A stretch of DNA of 64,000 nucleotides from Amaranthus tricolor (taxonomy: Eukaryota; Streptophyta; Magnoliopsida; Caryophyllales; Amaranthaceae). The first letter of the stretch is position 1. Each line of letters opens with the position of its first letter. This document shows positions 11,810 through 24,717 of the stretch, piece after piece. Both the position numbers and the translations under genes were made by a program. Under the pieces are notes generated by a model, which made no database searches, was not told the origin of the DNA, and saw nothing but the letters and a program-made list of their open reading frames with translations. The stretch is taken from NCBI RefSeq assembly GCF_026212465.1, contig NC_080059.1, positions 9,400,311 to 9,464,310 of the forward strand, written 5' to 3'.

Positions 11810-12660
11810 AGAATTGTTGAATGTTGCCATTTGCTGCCCTTACTCCATCACACTTGCAACTCGAATTAGTTTTGATTGTAGGACGCTGGCGACTCCATTT
11901 CTTCCTATCTTCGTATTTGAATATTTACCTCCAAGTGAATTCAACTTTCAGTGTTGTTCTGATGAAAAAGAATGTATAAGAAACAATGAAGAATTATATG
12001 TAAGCCTGAATATAGGAACAAAATCCATGGTTGAACTTATCATACTTTTCTTTCTGCATTTCTGTTACGAGCGAGTGAAAATGTTGCGTCACTATTTCTG
12101 AAACCGTGTACCATTAAGAAGCCTAATTTTACATTAAGTATACAAAGTAAACTCTTCACTATAGAGGTCCTTTTGAACCTTGTTATGATGTTGGCTCATT
12201 TTAATTTATACAAATGATTTCATACATCAATCGTCTCCTAAGAGACCGTCTTTTTAAAAGTCGTCTCTCAAAATCGATCAAATTGTTGCAAGGGAAAATT
12301 GATCAAATCAAGATTATACACACTACACCAGTGTATAATATCAACCTTTCAGCCTACTATTGTTGCAAGGGAAAATTGATCAAATTGGTGGAATGACTAA
12401 AAACATGGCCCATGGGGTTGTGAAAAACGGCTTCAGTGACTGCTTGAAAATCATTTTGTGGGTAAGCTAACCAAATTTAGAATTTTAATTGATCATTTCA
12501 ACTATCAATTAAAATTCGAAAATAAATGCTTATAAGAATCGAAAATATTAACTTCAAGTGACTTGTCAGTCCAAGCTTTTGTCTACTGCATCCAAAGAGG
12601 GTGCAGAAGTGAAAGTCACTATTTTTGACTTCAAAATCTACATTAAAAAGAGAACATAAA
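11810..12660. other. dCMP deaminase 3'UTR and intergenic repeats
   Basis: Begins with the dCMP deaminase 3'UTR. At 12225-12275 it holds CGTCTCCTAAGAGACCGTCT-type palindromic ends, related to the GAGAGAC-type element ends at 6.1 kb. The phrase TTGTTGCAAGGGAAAATTGA occurs twice (about 12284 and 12360). Probably MITE debris; no gene seen. Confidence 0.4.
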
Positions 12661-12670
12661 AAATTGTACA

Positions 12671-12807
12671 CATTATGAATTAGGCTTGCGGTTAAGTGCT
12701 TTTTCTTTTATCCACATGATGAGTTTGATTCTCACCACCTATAAAAAAGATTTATTCTCTTCTCTGCCGGTGGGGGTTGTCTAGCTTATCCAAATAAAAA
12801 ATAAAAT
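12671..12807 (+). mobile_element. tRNA-derived SINE candidate
   Basis: About 137 bp with an A-box-like GCTTGCGGTTAAGTG and a B-box-like GAGTTTGATTCTCACC, ending in an A-rich AAATAAAAAATAAAATAAA tail. The direct repeat AAATTGTACA flanks both sides (12661-12670 and 12809-12818), fitting a target-primed target duplication. It lies between convergent dCMP deaminase and serine galactosyltransferase genes. The family is not identified. Confidence 0.6.
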
Positions 12808-12818
12808 AAAATTGTACA

Positions 12819-13383
12819 ATCTCATAAGTATACATCGAGCATTGGAAAGCTTTGTTTCCGATAAAGTTAATCTTGAACCCAACAGGCAACAACCAATAGG
12901 ATTATAAAAATGCCAACATAATGACAATAAGGATGCTCAATTCCCAGGTTCTTCAACTCTACTTTCTTCTCTTAGTGAAAGCCGAGAAACACCTCAATGA
13001 AAACCCTAATCTCAATTTAGGGCTGAGTTGCTTACATTCGCAGCAGGGAGCTCATGGACAAGACAATGATGCCTGACCCCAAACATGCATTGAATGATTC
13101 AATAGACAGCGATAACGTTTGCTCCAATTATCTTCTGTTTGCAACAATTTGAGCACTGCAAGTCCTACAGCATGAACTTAATCGCCAGAACTTGACTAGA
13201 CATCGAAAGACTACCAAAAGAAGGGTATATATGTATTCCTAAACTATATAAAACACTTACAGAAAGGTATATTGATTATCAATGTCACATTTGGTACATT
13301 TAAGCTACACAGTATGGGTATTGTTTCTTTAATTTTGCTGGGGTTTCTTCAAAACATCGAGATTTTAGCTCTAGAACAGTGTT
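12819..13383 (-). other. 3'UTR / downstream region of the serine galactosyltransferase
   Basis: No coding region. Probably includes the 3'UTR of the minus-strand gene ending at 13384. Confidence 0.4.
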
Positions 13384-16300
13384 TCAGAGTTTGTCAGATA
13401 TTTCGGAATTTCTCCCCCTCAAATAAAATAAGCCCGAGTTAGATGTCATTTTCTTGCCCTTGTGATGCTTACCCTTTGTTTTCCGTTTCTTGCCACTGGA
13501 GAATAATTTTGCCATTAGTGCCATAAAACCAAAGAAACAAACCACCCAGAGAACAACCACCCAAATTCTGAAGGAGCTGAATAACTGGTCCGATGCAGGA
13601 GGTTTCAGTGAGTCCTGATAATCAATACTATCGCTGGAGATACTTTTTGTGGAATCCCTGTCAATAATCTTGCGGAATTTTCTAAATATTTTTTCCTTGT
13701 TCCCCGCAACTAGATCCATTGTAGCTCTTATTCGGGGATCAGGGCAATTTCTTCGCTTATGATGCAGATAAAGAGCTTCATTTAATGATCTTGCACATTC
13801 TATGCTAAGCAAATCTCGATTGTATGCATCCTCATCAGTTCTATCAAGACTTAGTGGGTCAGGAGGATCGGGAAACTTAGCCCAGCATTTGTTTACTAAG
13901 TCGGTATTCCTCCATATAGCCTTGTCAAAGCTCCAGCTTCCAACCTTAAATAGCAATCCATAGTGGAAAACCTTGTAATTCACACCAGGTTGGGGAACAT
14001 AACCTGGATACATCATTATTGAGTTATCTATCCCATGCCGTAAATTCAGCTGCAAAAAATATATTGAAAAATAGGGTCAAAAAGGGCCTATCTAAGTAGT
14101 CAAGTCCCAAATACATGCTCAATATGCTTTATACACACGGGTCAAAGGCACTTGAGAGGGTTTCTCGTTCCATTTACGTGCTACCAAGTGCTTGGGACTC
14201 TGGGTTGGGCCCAAAGTAAGGGCCCCTCAAGCACATCCTTCTTACCTTACAACATTTTATTACCCAAGTGTCATCAACTGACTTTCACTTTAGCTTCCAG
14301 TTAGGCGCGGTTTGGGAAGGTCATATGTACTCAACCTTACTCTTATAAAAAAGGTCTGATCAACCCTTGCTAGTAATCATCGTCAACAACTTCAAATACT
14401 TACATAAACAAAAAGTGCAAATGATTTAATAAGCCATTATAATATAGTCTATTATAATAAAAAAAAACAAACGATGAACCTTTCCCTCCAATTTACTATA
14501 GTCCATTATAATCCACCTTCTCTAACAGAAAAGATTTGGAAGTAAGAAAGTTTGAAGAAAATGCAGAGATTTGCATGTATGGTATACAGATTCGCAGGCA
14601 AATCAGTACAGATCCTTTTCAGGAGCTGAACTATCAAATGAGTAGCATATTCATCTAATGAAATTAAGATCCCAGTATCCACTCTTGCAAGAATGAATCC
14701 TACCCCAAAGTGTCAGTCAAAAAAATAACAAAGTTCTACCAAAACAAGTCTCATGCAGTGGTACCACTGTTCACACTTCACAATAGTAGGTGACAAGCGT
14801 TATGGCTTATGGAGAACCAAAGCACAGAACATGGAAACCGCTGCCCCAAAAGGAAAGTCAGCTAATTCCAGAGGAAACTTCATCCAAAATTAACCGAACT
14901 CTAATCTAATGACATCAAAATACACTGCTACATAAAACATACCTCTGCTGCCCCGAAACTGTAACCATACATCTCACTGATCCAGCCAGATTGATAGATA
15001 TCTCCAGTGATATTGGTGGCATAGTGTTCTGTATCAGCTCGTACCTCCTCGGTTTTAAGCAGCCAATACAGAGCAAATTTCCGAAGATCATCTATGTGCA
15101 TGATTATAACACCTCCAACCTTGTCACAAGCTTCAGGATTCCTTGTGTGGAGCTTTGCAAGTATATTGTCACAGCCAATCAGGTAACTGAAAACCAGATT
15201 GAAATCAGCATGTATATTATAATCGCTATGAAGTCTCACCAGCTAATAAAAATGATTTACTGAAACTAAACGAAAATTTTGTTGCCTAACCCGTATGGAG
15301 CTGAAACTGGATGGCCACGGGCTGCTTTATATTCCCATGGAGTGATTGGACCTCTCATAATCATATCAGCATCCAAAATAACAATATATTCTGCATCTAT
15401 CTGTGCATGATGAATCCAATGAAGAACTCCAGCTGGTTTGTTAATTGCAGGGTACCTGAAAAGGCAATGCTTATGTCAGATGAAGTCTCTTTTACAGATA
15501 TTTAATTCGACGAGTACACCATCAGTTCAATCTGAATCATGAAGGGTCACTGGACAGCTGGCTAACTAAATGTTTGATGCCAAAGGCAAAACAGTTTAAT
15601 CTTTTGGATTTCACAAGTCACAACAGTCTGAATCAAGAAGTGTTGCTAGTCAGCTGGTCACTTTATAGTTTGCTCTTGATGTTTTATGCAGTGGCTTTAA
15701 TAAGCTGCAGGAGCATTCATCCGTACGTAAATTGGCTAGACGATTTTTTTTTTGATTAAAGAAATGGCTAGTCAATTAAAACTGGTGAATGGAAGAATAT
15801 CAAAGTACCAATAACTACATGCAATTAATCCAAGTATCACATTTTTATACAAACAGATAGAACCATAACTTAGCAATAGGCTATGTATTGGTGGACTACT
15901 GGCATTTTAAGCATGTAAGCTGTAGACAAGGTTCAAATATATATTCATACACCAATTGTTATCTTTCTGTTACGAACCTGAGTTTCCCAGTCCATTTCTC
16001 AAGAAAATTTCTTCTATTTTCAACCATTACTCGAGAAATATTACCACTAATGTTTTATGTCCTCTTTTTACAAATTGAGTTCTAAAAATTTTCTAATTTG
16101 CGCTTCATCATTATTTTGCATGAGAACATTGATGTCAAAGAAAAATTTCCATCAGAAATGAAGTATTAGTAAAAGATATCCCTCTTTTAAAGATAATCAT
16201 CCACCCTATCATGAACTCATTCCAGTCACCCAATATCTAACATAAATGCTAGATTTTTAAATGTTCAATCTTTTACAAAGTTGCTATTCTTTTTACTCAT

Positions 16301-19300
16301 TGTGCTATGGTTTTACTTTTACTCTTATCTTAAAATGACTTTTTGCGGCTCATTGTAACGTTTTTTTCGTGAATTATGCGTACCCATATTTTTGCACAGG
16401 CGACATTCCACGCACAACTCGCGTCGAAGACTGCCCACTTGAGAAAGGAGCGCCTCACCAGACTTGAACTAGCGGAAAAAGAATCTTTCCTATCTTCCGG
16501 CAAGAGGAGTCAATTTGGTAATGCAGTTCGGGAGACAACTTCATTGTACTTCATACAAGCTTTTTCACGTGAAAGGTTATGTTGTTTCCAAGATCCGTTA
16601 CAAGATGGTTGACCTATTTGAACTTCGTTAAAGATATAAAAACCATTATTGGCTTTCAATTGCCTTGGTGACTTAAAAAGAGGGTGAGGAAGATCGAAGA
16701 TAACCTTGAAGAGAATGAGTGAAAAAGGATATGAATGATTTAGAATTAGAGTTTGAAATAGCAGAAAATCAAAATGAAAGGAGAAGAATTTATGTGCACA
16801 ACTATTAGAACCGATTTAATGGTTCATGTAGCCGACCCTAATCTTTTGGAACTAAGACTTGGCATTGTTGTAGTAGTTTTTATGGCTTAGTATATTTTGG
16901 TTTAGTTTTTATTAACTTTATTTTAAATGCTTCAATAACCTCAAGTATTCATGTGAGATTCTCGACTTCACCATGTGTAGATTAGAACTATCTTATTTCA
17001 CTAACGGAATAACAACATTGAAGTATCGTTGATATAAGAGCAATAAATGGTATCTTTCCAAACCAGAAATAGCAACTGCTGCAACGTATAAATAAGATTA
17101 TTGACATCCACATCATATTATCAATTATCAATACGGAGTTGAACATTGTTGCGATACACATCATCAACCAAATGGATAAAAGATATCAATGAGGCATAAC
17201 GGGGTCCAATCGAAAATCCCTCTACTTGAAGCAACTAACAAGGCTCAGTCAAGTTCTATAGGTCCATCATTCATTAAACACTTCTTTACATCACAAACAC
17301 TTGTTAAGTATTATAGTACAAACTAAAAAAATTAGCTTATTTCCAATTAACAAAAGCATTCCATCCAAAATTAATCCACCATGTCATATAAATGCATCAT
17401 GAACAAAAAGAACGGCATCCAATAGAAGAGAGATTGAAGAAAAAACAATATTACCGATCACCAGTTAAAGGATGTACGCTCATGGAAGGAACATAGTGAG
17501 TTGGAGCTAGATCATGGCCTTTGTAGTTCTTCAGATCTTCATCCGTACAGCTGAGAAGCCGAGTGATATTGCCAGGCTGCCCACTTAGACGAAAGCTGTG
17601 CATAAGGCCCACAGTTTGCCAATCAAAATAAGGGGTGCATTCAGTAGAAAAGACCGTGTGAATTTTCGGGAACGGTTTTCCAGCTTCACCAACCATCTCC
17701 TGTTCCATCTGCACCTTTTCACTTAGCCAGTTAATCTCACCAGGAACTTTTGGACGAGTTAGCTCCGCGAATGTGTTACTCTTCAGGAAACTCAGATATT
17801 TTGTCCATTTTGGCTTAGGACACCCTTGTGCAATGTGATGTAGCAGCAGAGCTTCATTTAGCGTGTTAATGCACTCTATGCTCAGCATTAGGCCTCGCCT
17901 TTTGCCTGGATGAGGTTCCAAAATCTTCACCTGAAGAAAACAGAAATAATAAGCAGAGATTACAAGGTAATAACCATATCATTATGGTCGTCACTCAGGA
18001 AGTGATTCTCTTCTGATTTAGATCTTGATAGAAAAACACAGAACAGAGGGCACAGAAAACTTCTCTTGTCTTCTGAGTTCTGACCTATTTAAATTGACAC
18101 ACAGTTTGGAAACGTGATTTTTCATGTGTTTCTATCCATAAACACAACATTCAATTTTCTAGTTAACAATCTGTATTGTATAATCATTACAATCTAGTAC
18201 TCCTCAACCATTCTCTTTACTATCCATCTTCAGCTTTTTCAGTAACGAAGTTTGAACTTTGAACATGATTCAATATACTTGTATAATCCACAAAGACCTA
18301 GTCAGAAAACTGGCGGGCCACAAGGTTTGACAGGGGGACTAGGCACCTCTCAGAAGTCAGAACTGGCAGTTTCAACCCTGAACCACAAACTATGCCTGAC
18401 ATGAGGCCAAAGTGATTCACTCTTAGCTATAGAGAGTCCGCCTGAATCCAATTGTCAATCAGACAGCTCAAACTTTGTCCGAATTCCATTTTTACATTGA
18501 TGGAGACAACTTTTAAAAAATTAATGCATATGATTTAGTCAAGTAAAAGAGGTACAAATATGTGCAAAATCTCGGTTGCAGTAATGATTGTGGTAACAGA
18601 CAGAAAACCAAGCAATGCGAATGGTTTCACTGTTGTCATGAAATATTGTGGTCCCGGTAACCACATAAACCTTTTTAATGAGGTCACGATGGTGATAAAT
18701 TCGCACTCACTTTTAGTAAATTAATCAATTCTCAGACAACAGTGAGAGAAATATGTAAAAAGTAAGAAAAAAGGTCATATCATATCATAAAGGTTTCCAA
18801 ATTAAACGAACCGATATTATTCGTATCGTAAAGGTGTAAAGATACCATGTTTTAGGCCGTTTCAAACGATATTTCGTGGTTTAGGCCGAAATTATACGAT
18901 ATGATAACCACATCACCCCGTTACCTTATTACCATGTCCGTTACTGCAACCATGAGTGTTACCGTATTTTTTCACCATGCTATCATCAGAGATGCTATGA
19001 GACTATTCACTTGGCTAGCCTTGAGAATGATGATAACATGCTACCATGAGCCTCCTCGGAGGATGGTTGTGACTCTATTGGTAGTTTGAGTATGGAAACA
19101 AATGATCCCCAAGTTAAGTAACATTTTTTTCCAGGTAAAGCTGAAGGATATGAGGACTTTATCTCTTGGGATGACTCGGATTCCTTGTTTATTGCCAAGA
19201 AAGAGTATTTAAAAATAGAGGGTGAAAAGGAACTTTCTCGAGGCTCGTAATTTGGGTTACTACTTAATAAGCATGGATGAGAACTAAAAAATTATATTTT

Positions 19301-22300
19301 TCAACCAAAAGAAGCATGGTCGCATTTTATTTTTTTAAGTATAAATGCCAAGTATTCAAAGATTATATGGGAATGATATCTAGTACTACCATCGATACCA
19401 TCCATCTTCCATGTCTTTTGTGGGGGTGCGAGCCCTCACTTGTAGAATGCTAATCCTAAAGGAGTCACATTTTAGACCTTTGGGACTCACAAAAGAATCC
19501 AATCATGAAAACCATTTTTGGGAAGCAATGATATCCATTCCACCTCTAATGTGGGAAGCTAAATCGAGAAGGAAATGCATGGAAACTATATTAATGGATA
19601 ATAATCTTTTCTAGACAATGGAACCGACAAATATGATGACAACAGAAGGAGGATCAAGATGATGAAGAGAGAGTTATGTTGTTTGTCTAAGAAAGAACCA
19701 AAGATGGAAGAAATTCTCATCAAGAATTCATTTTCTTTAAATAAAAACATGGCACCAAGATTAGCAAGGCTTCTTTCACAAGAATATAACATGGAGGAAG
19801 CAAAATTTCCCCCAGTTGCCTATAAAAAACTGCAATCAATCAAAAGGAAAACCTATCTTGTTTTGTTTAAGTTGTCAACCATTGTCAAAAACAAATAAAA
19901 ACATTTCATTACCTGATGACATTAGTCAAAAACAAAAGAAAAAAAAATTAAACCAAACCCAAACCCAAACCCAAGATTGTGAGTGAGCAAATCTAGTAAT
20001 TAAATATAGCCCTTATCAAAAAAACAATTGCTCCTTCCTCGTTTGATTGCTTATTTTGATCCCATAATAGAAAGTAGGTGGAGTCAATTAGCACCTTTTG
20101 CCTCATTACTTTTAAAATAAGAGGTGCATTCACTTAAATCCAATCGATTCTTGAAACCCTGACTTAACGCAGATCACCAGTGAAAAACTATGCAACATTT
20201 CATTATTCCAATGCCGTTAAGCAAATCCCACTTAGGCTCTTATCTAGGTGAAATGTAAGGTTAAGATGAATGCAACCTTGCTATTGTAAAAATAATACAC
20301 TCTTGATAGAAAACACTATATGCAACTTCACATAAATAAGTGCATATAATTTAACGAGTCATTTTTAGTATAGTCCTTTATGATTCAAAAACCAAAGAAT
20401 TATGAATTTTTGGTTCTATCCATAACCAATGGAAATTTATGTACGGTATTACAAATATCGATTCCGATCTTCTTTTAGCAAGTATTTTCATCAGAATCAC
20501 GATAATTCAGTGTAAAAAAAAATTAGTTCATAATAAGATTGCTATATCTCTCCTATCGTTGTGGGTAGGAAATTTAACATCACAGGTTAAGATACATTGT
20601 ACAAATGTCATTTATTCCCCAACTAATATTGTCATGAGCATTTCACAGAGGATATCATGAGGACACACATCTACTTTACCAGCAAGAGCAAAAGAAAAAG
20701 AAACGTAATTTTCTTTCTGAATTCAAATTTCTTCATTGCTGGTAAATTTAATAAACACTTCAGTCAATAACTAAAATGGTATGTTCATCAACTTGGGATA
20801 TTCAATAGTACCTCTCTAGGATAAGGTGGTTCAGGAAAGAGCCGTCCACAGTCATAAACAATTCCATCTTTATGGTGATCTAGTTTAGTGAAAGACCAGT
20901 TACCAGCAGTAAATGGTAAACCATAATGCAACAGAATGGGCTCAACACCCTCTCTTGGAACATAACCTGGATAGATCATCAGGTCATCAGTAATTTTATG
21001 ACGAAGTCCAACCTGATGAAGAAAAGAATAGTATCATTACCACAATAAAATAATTTGTCAACTGTCAAGAGTATAGAAAACAGTAAAATGAGTTCGACAT
21101 ACTTCTGCAGCACCAAATGAATATCCATACATTTCACTAATCCAGCCTGTTCCATATATATCACCAGTTATATTTGTTGCCCAGTGTGCCCTATCTTCAC
21201 GCACTTCTTCAGTTTTAGAGAGCCAAAAAGGAGCCATGGCTCTAAGATCCTCTATATGGAAAGCCAATAATCCCCCAACCTTGTCACATAGCTCTGGGTT
21301 CTTTGTGTGCAATTTGGCAAGGATATTGTCACATCCAATCAAATACCTGGCAATATGTATCAAGTGGACGTATACATAAGCTATAAAGCAAAAGAGCTTA
21401 ACTTTAAGGGGAAATCTATAATTTAGGAGAGTCGAGAGATATGATGAACAAGCAACAGTTTCCAACTCCTTGATACAATGTTAATCTAGTTTCTTTTTTT
21501 TCACAGCAAAAAGGTTCTTTTTATGTCATAAGAACCAAAGTGCACTAATCTATTGAAAACTATTAGCACTCTGATAGTAGGAAATGCCAGATGATTGTGC
21601 AAGAACAAACGAGTGGTCTATTACACCTCCTTAATACCTGTGCACTCTCTCCTTCTGAAACTAGTCCGTGTCTTATGTATTAAAGAAGCATAACTACTGA
21701 TCCAAAAGCGATACTAAGAATGTGTGACGTAATTGGAAGTAGAGAATTACAGTTGGTAGATAGCTAAACATAATGCATAACCTGTTTCATTTTTTGAAAT
21801 AGGGGGAATATGAGTGAATTGATCTACTAAAAGGCTAATGATACAACCCAACATAATTGCTTCTGTTCACATTTACTCTCATCTAGCCTGCTTTTCAGTA
21901 CTTCTAACTAGATGGTTTGCAACATAAACACAACAGCCAACAGAACAGAGCAAGCAATAACAACTAGTTATATCACTGCAACCTCTATGAAAATCCTCCT
22001 AACTAATAAACAAAATCTAAACAATAAAAGAACCTTTTTCAAGCCTCAACAATACAAGAATAGTTATATGCGGACGCATGAGAAACATCCATACCCATAA
22101 TATTGAGCAACAGGCCTGCCTTTCTCGACACCTAATTCCCATGGAATGATTGGACCTCGAATGATCATGTCAGCGTCTAAGACGAGAACCCAATCAACAT
22201 TTTTTGCATCCTCGCTGTGCTCAAGCCAATGCACAACCCCAGCTGGCTTGTTAATGGCCGGGTACCTAAAAAACATTCAAAATACTTCCCCTTAATTTAC

Positions 22301-22594
22301 TATCAAATTCCACTAAAAATAATGGAAAAACAAGAGAAAACGGACTTAACACAAAAACACAAAAATATGCCCTTCATATCTATGTAAAGTTGCAAATCAA
22401 ATCTTCCCTATCACTATTAACCCACAAGGCTAAAGTTGCTACATTTGAGTATCTAACCCCTTAAACCCCACCTAGGTGGAAGCCATCAATGGTAATGTTG
22501 GTGAAAAAACAATGGCCTGATATTCAAGATCATTGCGAGTGAACTATTAGCCTAAGATGTTAACAATGATGGCTAATAACATATAGTAAGAATT

Positions 22595-22635
<41 letters not shown>

Positions 22636-22967
22636 AAACAGGTATATTGTTTATACCAATCTCCAGTTTTTGGATGCTTGCTCATAGAAGGGACCTCCAT
22701 TGTAGGAGCCAAATGGAACCCTTTATAGTGTTCCTTCTCTTCATCTGTACAACTTAGCAGTCGGGTAATGGGTCCCGGGTGACCCGATTTCCTGTAACTG
22801 TGCATTATCCCAACAGTCTGCCAATCGAAGTAATTGTTGCATTCTGTGGAAAACAATGTGTGCATCCTCCATGGAGCTTTACCCACGACTATTCTAGAAT
22901 CTTCTGAAAAGCCGATTTGAATTGTAGCTAATCCCAAAAACAGTAGAAAGATCACAAAATTCTCCAT
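13384..22967 (-). CDS. SERGT1: peptidyl serine alpha-galactosyltransferase (8 exons)
   Basis: Adds a single alpha-galactose to serine in extensin-type hydroxyproline-rich glycoproteins in the secretory pathway (CAZy GT96). Minus-strand exons in order: 22657-22967, 22095-22265, 21103-21346, 20812-21012, 17455-17930, 15291-15455, 14943-15186, 13384-14049. They sum to 2478 nt, 825 residues plus stop; the Arabidopsis protein is about 800. Features: signal peptide (about residues 1-20); two homologous halves starting FSTEC..YFDWQTVG near residues 39 and 394; DAD motifs at about 134-136 and 496-498 that probably bind metal and nucleotide sugar; the block ITGDIY..GWISEMYGYSFGAAE in both halves; a C-terminal membrane span near 766-787 followed by a very basic tail. 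Exons 1-4 correspond to 5-8 with the same intron positions and phases. A 5'UTR intron at 22975-23082 is possible. Intron 4 (17931-20811) is long and repeat-filled. Confidence 0.93.
16086..17454. other. serine galactosyltransferase intron 5, inner part
   Basis: Unrecognised sequence. A somewhat GC-richer patch at 16376-16612 keeps a 78-codon frame without recognisable similarity; it may be transposon debris. Confidence 0.3.
18590..18975 (+). repeat. interspersed repeat, copy 1 (intron 4 of SERGT1)
   Basis: Contains TTTAGGCCGTTTCAAACGAT, CGTGGTTTAGGCCG, ACCCCGTTACC and ACCATGTCCGTTACTGCAAC. The same ordered motifs occur on the opposite strand in an FTSH4 intron at about 39100-39250, so this is a dispersed repeat. 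It is rich in GTTACC/GGTAAC words. Class unknown. Confidence 0.55.
18976..19910. other. unclassified sequence in intron 4 of SERGT1
   Basis: Several short open frames (19411-19614 and 19659-19898 on plus) with no recognisable domain. Possibly a decayed transposon. Confidence 0.25.
22597..22634 (-). repeat. 38-nt A/T homopolymer beside SERGT1 exon 1
   Basis: An uninterrupted run of 38 A on plus (38 T on the transcribed strand), starting only 22 nt inside intron 1 after the donor at 22656. Likely unstable in length and prone to assembly or polymerase error. Confidence 0.85.
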
Positions 22968-23358
22968 TGGAAACCTAAATTAGATCTTGACAATTGATCG
23001 AGATCTCTGTTTATCATACTCATTCATTGAATAAGTCAACATTCAGACATGCAAGTTAGTAGAATAATTCAATAAACAATACCTCAAATTCCATCAATTG
23101 TCAATTAAATAATTGGGGTTTGTTTTGTATAACAACTAACACAAGGATTGATTGAAATTCAGGGATTGGACAAAGTGTTGGTACCCTTAACTAGCTAATT
23201 ATTGTCGTATTTATCAGAAATATAATTCAAATATTTATTTCATGGTTGAAAATCATGGATTCTGAAGTTGACTTTAGCCAATGGAAATCAAGTATGAATT
23301 ATTACTGAAGATTGAGAAGGGAGACTCATTGCTCATACAAGAATCGAGTGCAGATACC
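22968..23358 (-). promoter_or_regulatory. SERGT1 5'UTR and proximal promoter region
   Basis: Upstream of the minus-strand start at 22967. A likely acceptor (TTTAG before 22974) and donor (GAG/GTATTG at 23082) suggest a short 5'UTR intron. No unambiguous TATA box was identified. A Copia LTR remnant starts about 390 bp upstream of the start codon. Confidence 0.35.
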
Positions 23359-23682
23359 TGTTGGAAATCATATGCATTCAGCTCATTCACAAATCTACAA
23401 ACTAATAGAAATATGGGATAATTGTTAATAATGAAGAATTTTTATTTGATTGGTGGAAAATAAATTTAATTATTATTTATTTTTAAATAAATTTATTTTT
23501 GCTTAAAATAAATAGACTTATTGTTTATAATTGTTTTTAAAGTCTCTTTGTGATCAAGCAATAACGAATAAATAATAATTGTGTTTATTTTCAACAATTA
23601 TACTGAATAAGTGGTTATTAAGGTAATTATACAAGAACAATAAATAACATAATATGTTTAATTCTATCATCTTATTCTATCA
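23359..23682 (-). mobile_element. decayed Copia 3' LTR
   Basis: On minus the sequence after a purine-rich GATTGTGGGGTG tract (23683-23694) starts TGATAGAATAAG and runs to a terminal CCAACA. A purine tract then TGTTAGAATA-like ends are usual for Copia 3' LTRs; here TG is followed by A. No partner LTR was seen, so the extent is inferred. Confidence 0.5.
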
Positions 23683-24713
23683 CACCCCACAATCGAATCG
23701 GAAGTTTTATAGACACTGAGACTCGAAAGAAAATCATCAAAAAGAATTTTAAAAATTTTTTTAGTAAAGGTATCAACTATTTGAAATCGAGATGCAACAT
23801 TAAGAACACAAACTTCATCACGTTGGACCTTTTCATAAACAAAGTGAATGTCCATTTCAATATGTTTTGTGTATTAATGATGGACATGATTGCCGGAAAG
23901 TTAAACACTAACATTATCATAGTAAACTATGATAGTTTTCGTGATAAAACAATGGAGCTCAAGAAGTAAGTTATATAAAGCCAACATGTTTTAGAGACAA
24001 CAGTAGCAACATTATGGTTTTTAGTCTCGATAATGAACTAGTGAACTTAGATAAAGTAGGTTGTTGCTCGGAAGACTATGAAAGTAAATATTACTTATGT
24101 TGACACAATAACCAGTAGTGGAACGACGAGTATCAGAGTACTCGCCCCAATCAAAATTTGTGTAAGATAATAATGAAGAAAAGAGAGGACTTGGAAAAGT
24201 GTAAACCATAGTCAAGAGTACCTTCAACATAAGAAACAATGCGATGGAGAGTAGTCATATGTTCAATATTCGGATAATGCATGAAAAGACAAACCTTTTG
24301 AACAACATAAGAGGTATCTGGGCAAGTATAAGTGAGATACTTCAAAGCACAAGCTAAAAATTGATACAAACTGAGATTCAAAAAAAAAGCACCAGACCCA
24401 ACACTAAGTTTGCCAGTAGTAGTAATAGGAGTAGAGGCTGAATTGCAATTCGATATTTTGGCTCTGTCTAGAATTGCAGCACCATACTTTTTCTAAGAGA
24501 ACAAGCCAATAGCAGAGCGAGAAACAATACCCAAGAAGTAGCTTAGGGGGAGCAAGATCCATGATGAAAACTCATAATCCAATTTAGCCATAATAGACTG
24601 GCAAAAGGAGACCGAAGAGGTTGTTAGTCATCCACATCAAAAAGTAAATAAGCAACATCAGATCTATAACAATATATAAACAAGGAGTTATCAAAAATGC
24701 TTTTTTGGAAGCC
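23683..24713 (-). pseudogene. Ty1/copia pol remnant (reverse transcriptase to RNase H)
   Basis: Minus-strand fragments in order give Copia polymerase pieces: the RT active-site region with the aspartates in altered surroundings (LLFDVDD, about 24627), then YFLG-like and KKYGAAILDRA-like segments (about 24430-24550), the block LKYLTYTCPDTSYVVQKVC near 24300, the RNase H block DTRRSTTGYCV near 24120, and the C-terminal MDIHFVYEK...FTKKIFKILF near 23720-23850. Frameshifts and stops break the frame repeatedly, and gag, protease and integrase are missing. Truncated at the 5' side near 24713, where a different repeat begins. Not functional. Confidence 0.85.
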
Positions 24714-24717
24714 AATA

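Noticed and set aside
16376..16612. 78-codon open frame in a SERGT1 intron
   Set aside because: No similarity recognised, intronic, no splice-consistent context; treated as repeat debris.
19411..19898. Open frames suggesting a nested gene in SERGT1 intron 4
   Set aside because: Short, no domain, different frames, no consistent splice sites.
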